A stretch of DNA of 64,000 nt. Origin: Actinomycetota bacterium (GTDB lineage Bacteria; Actinomycetota; Actinomycetes; Actinomycetales; Dermatophilaceae). A program made the position numbers and the translations under genes. The notes under the pieces were generated by a model. It was given only the letters and a program-made list of their open reading frames with translations. It was not told the DNA's origin and ran no database searches. The stretch is from contig JAIUPO010000003.1 of assembly GCA_020160805.1 (NCBI GenBank), positions 1 to 64,000 of the forward strand, written 5' to 3'. Every line of letters starts with the position of its first letter. The first letter of the stretch is position 1. Shown one piece after another: positions 63,647 to 64,000 of this stretch.

Positions 63647-64000
63647 ATGGAGGCGCCGGTCGAGGAGTATGTCGAGGGGCCGGTGCCTGCCCCGCTGCGG
63701 CCGTATGTCGCGAGCCTGACCGGCTATCGGCCCACCGGCTTCGCCGCCGGCGTGCACGTCGGTATGCCGTCGCGTCACCTCACGATGATCGTCGCCTTGG
63801 ATGACCCAGTCACCTTGTCCGGCAACGGCCTTGGCGAGGATACGGTGCGCTTTGACGCGGTCGTGACCGGACTGCATACCCAGCCGGTGCGAGTGGCTCG
63901 GGTCGATGCGTCCTTGGCTGCGGCGTGGGACCTGCTCGTCTCGCGGCGTGGTGGGGTGTCGATCGCGGAGGTGGCCGAGCAGGTGGGCTGGAGCCGGCGG
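63647..64000 (+). CDS. AraC-family transcriptional regulator, truncated at window edge
   Basis: The first 118 residues of an AraC-type regulator. LRPYVASLTGYRPTGF and HVGMPSRHLTMIVALDDPV match the usual N-terminal half of the actinobacterial GYR-type family. A GLHTQPVRVARV segment is followed immediately by AAWDLLVSRRGGVSIAEVAE and QVGWSRR, the start of the helix-turn-helix. In relatives about 90 residues lie between these two segments, so this gene appears to carry an internal deletion. The remainder lies outside the window. Confidence 0.7.
   Translation, partial: MEAPVEEYVEGPVPAPLRPYVASLTGYRPTGFAAGVHVGMPSRHLTMIVALDDPVTLSGNGLGEDTVRFDAVVTGLHTQPVRVARVDASLAAAWDLLVSRRGGVSIAEVAEQVGWSRR

Overview
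The window is about 64 kb of high-GC DNA from an actinobacterium. Several features point to the Micrococcales, and I would guess a Dermatophilaceae/Intrasporangiaceae-type genome. These are a DUF222-type HNH gene, MT0933-like small helical proteins, B12-dependent ribonucleotide reductase with NrdR, a lexA/LysM divergent pair, a DtxR/IdeR-type iron box, many GTG starts, and many start codons preceded by a -10 hexamer at leaderless distance. The family placement is inference; no rRNA, tRNA, phage, insertion sequence or CRISPR array was seen.

Layout. 1-6.8 kb: a truncated DUF222 gene, a RecQ helicase fused to a phosphoribosyltransferase-like tail, a DUF6891-like gene, the pxpABC 5-oxoprolinase operon and a lipoprotein. 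6.9-17.4 kb: a conserved actinobacterial housekeeping block (miaB, def, miaA, dapF, hflX) interrupted by an rRNA-type methyltransferase and by divergent glycerol genes glpK/glpD. 17.4-22.9 kb: a membrane protein and a five-gene operon running S1C protease, MoxR ATPase, DUF58, VWA, VWA. 23-28 kb: a GH63 glycosidase, an AIM24 protein and small helical or Pro-rich proteins. 28-34.5 kb: leuS behind a leader peptide and attenuator, then comEA-comEC. 34.5-41.6 kb: LysR regulator, sirtuin, lexA with a divergent SOS cell-division-suppressor-like LysM gene, and an NrdR-controlled nrdR-nrdJ pair. 41.6-49 kb: an HNH gene flanked by 87-bp direct repeats, an SDR, the kbl/tdh threonine pathway, and small accessory enzymes. 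49-53.2 kb: dinG-like helicase, holA, a small conserved gene, rpsT. 53.4-59.4 kb: a secreted NHL propeller protein, a remnant of an AlkZ-like winged-helix gene, and an iron-boxed ferric ABC transporter. 59.4-64 kb: an orphan PemK/MazF-like gene, an M48 protease, lepA, a TM2 protein and a truncated AraC regulator.

How the parts work together. SOS control (lexA and the LysM gene), NrdR control of dNTP supply, leucine-sensing control of leuS and iron control of the ferric transporter can all be read from cis-acting sites. The most unusual signals are: (i) a 72-bp dispersed element with a 15-bp-arm palindrome, present twice in opposite orientation; (ii) the leuS leader peptide with three consecutive Leu codons followed by an intrinsic terminator; (iii) 87-bp direct repeats bracketing the HNH gene; (iv) a nested 87-bp hairpin at 26.4 kb; and (v) a window-wide excess of the word GTATGCC/GGCATAC.
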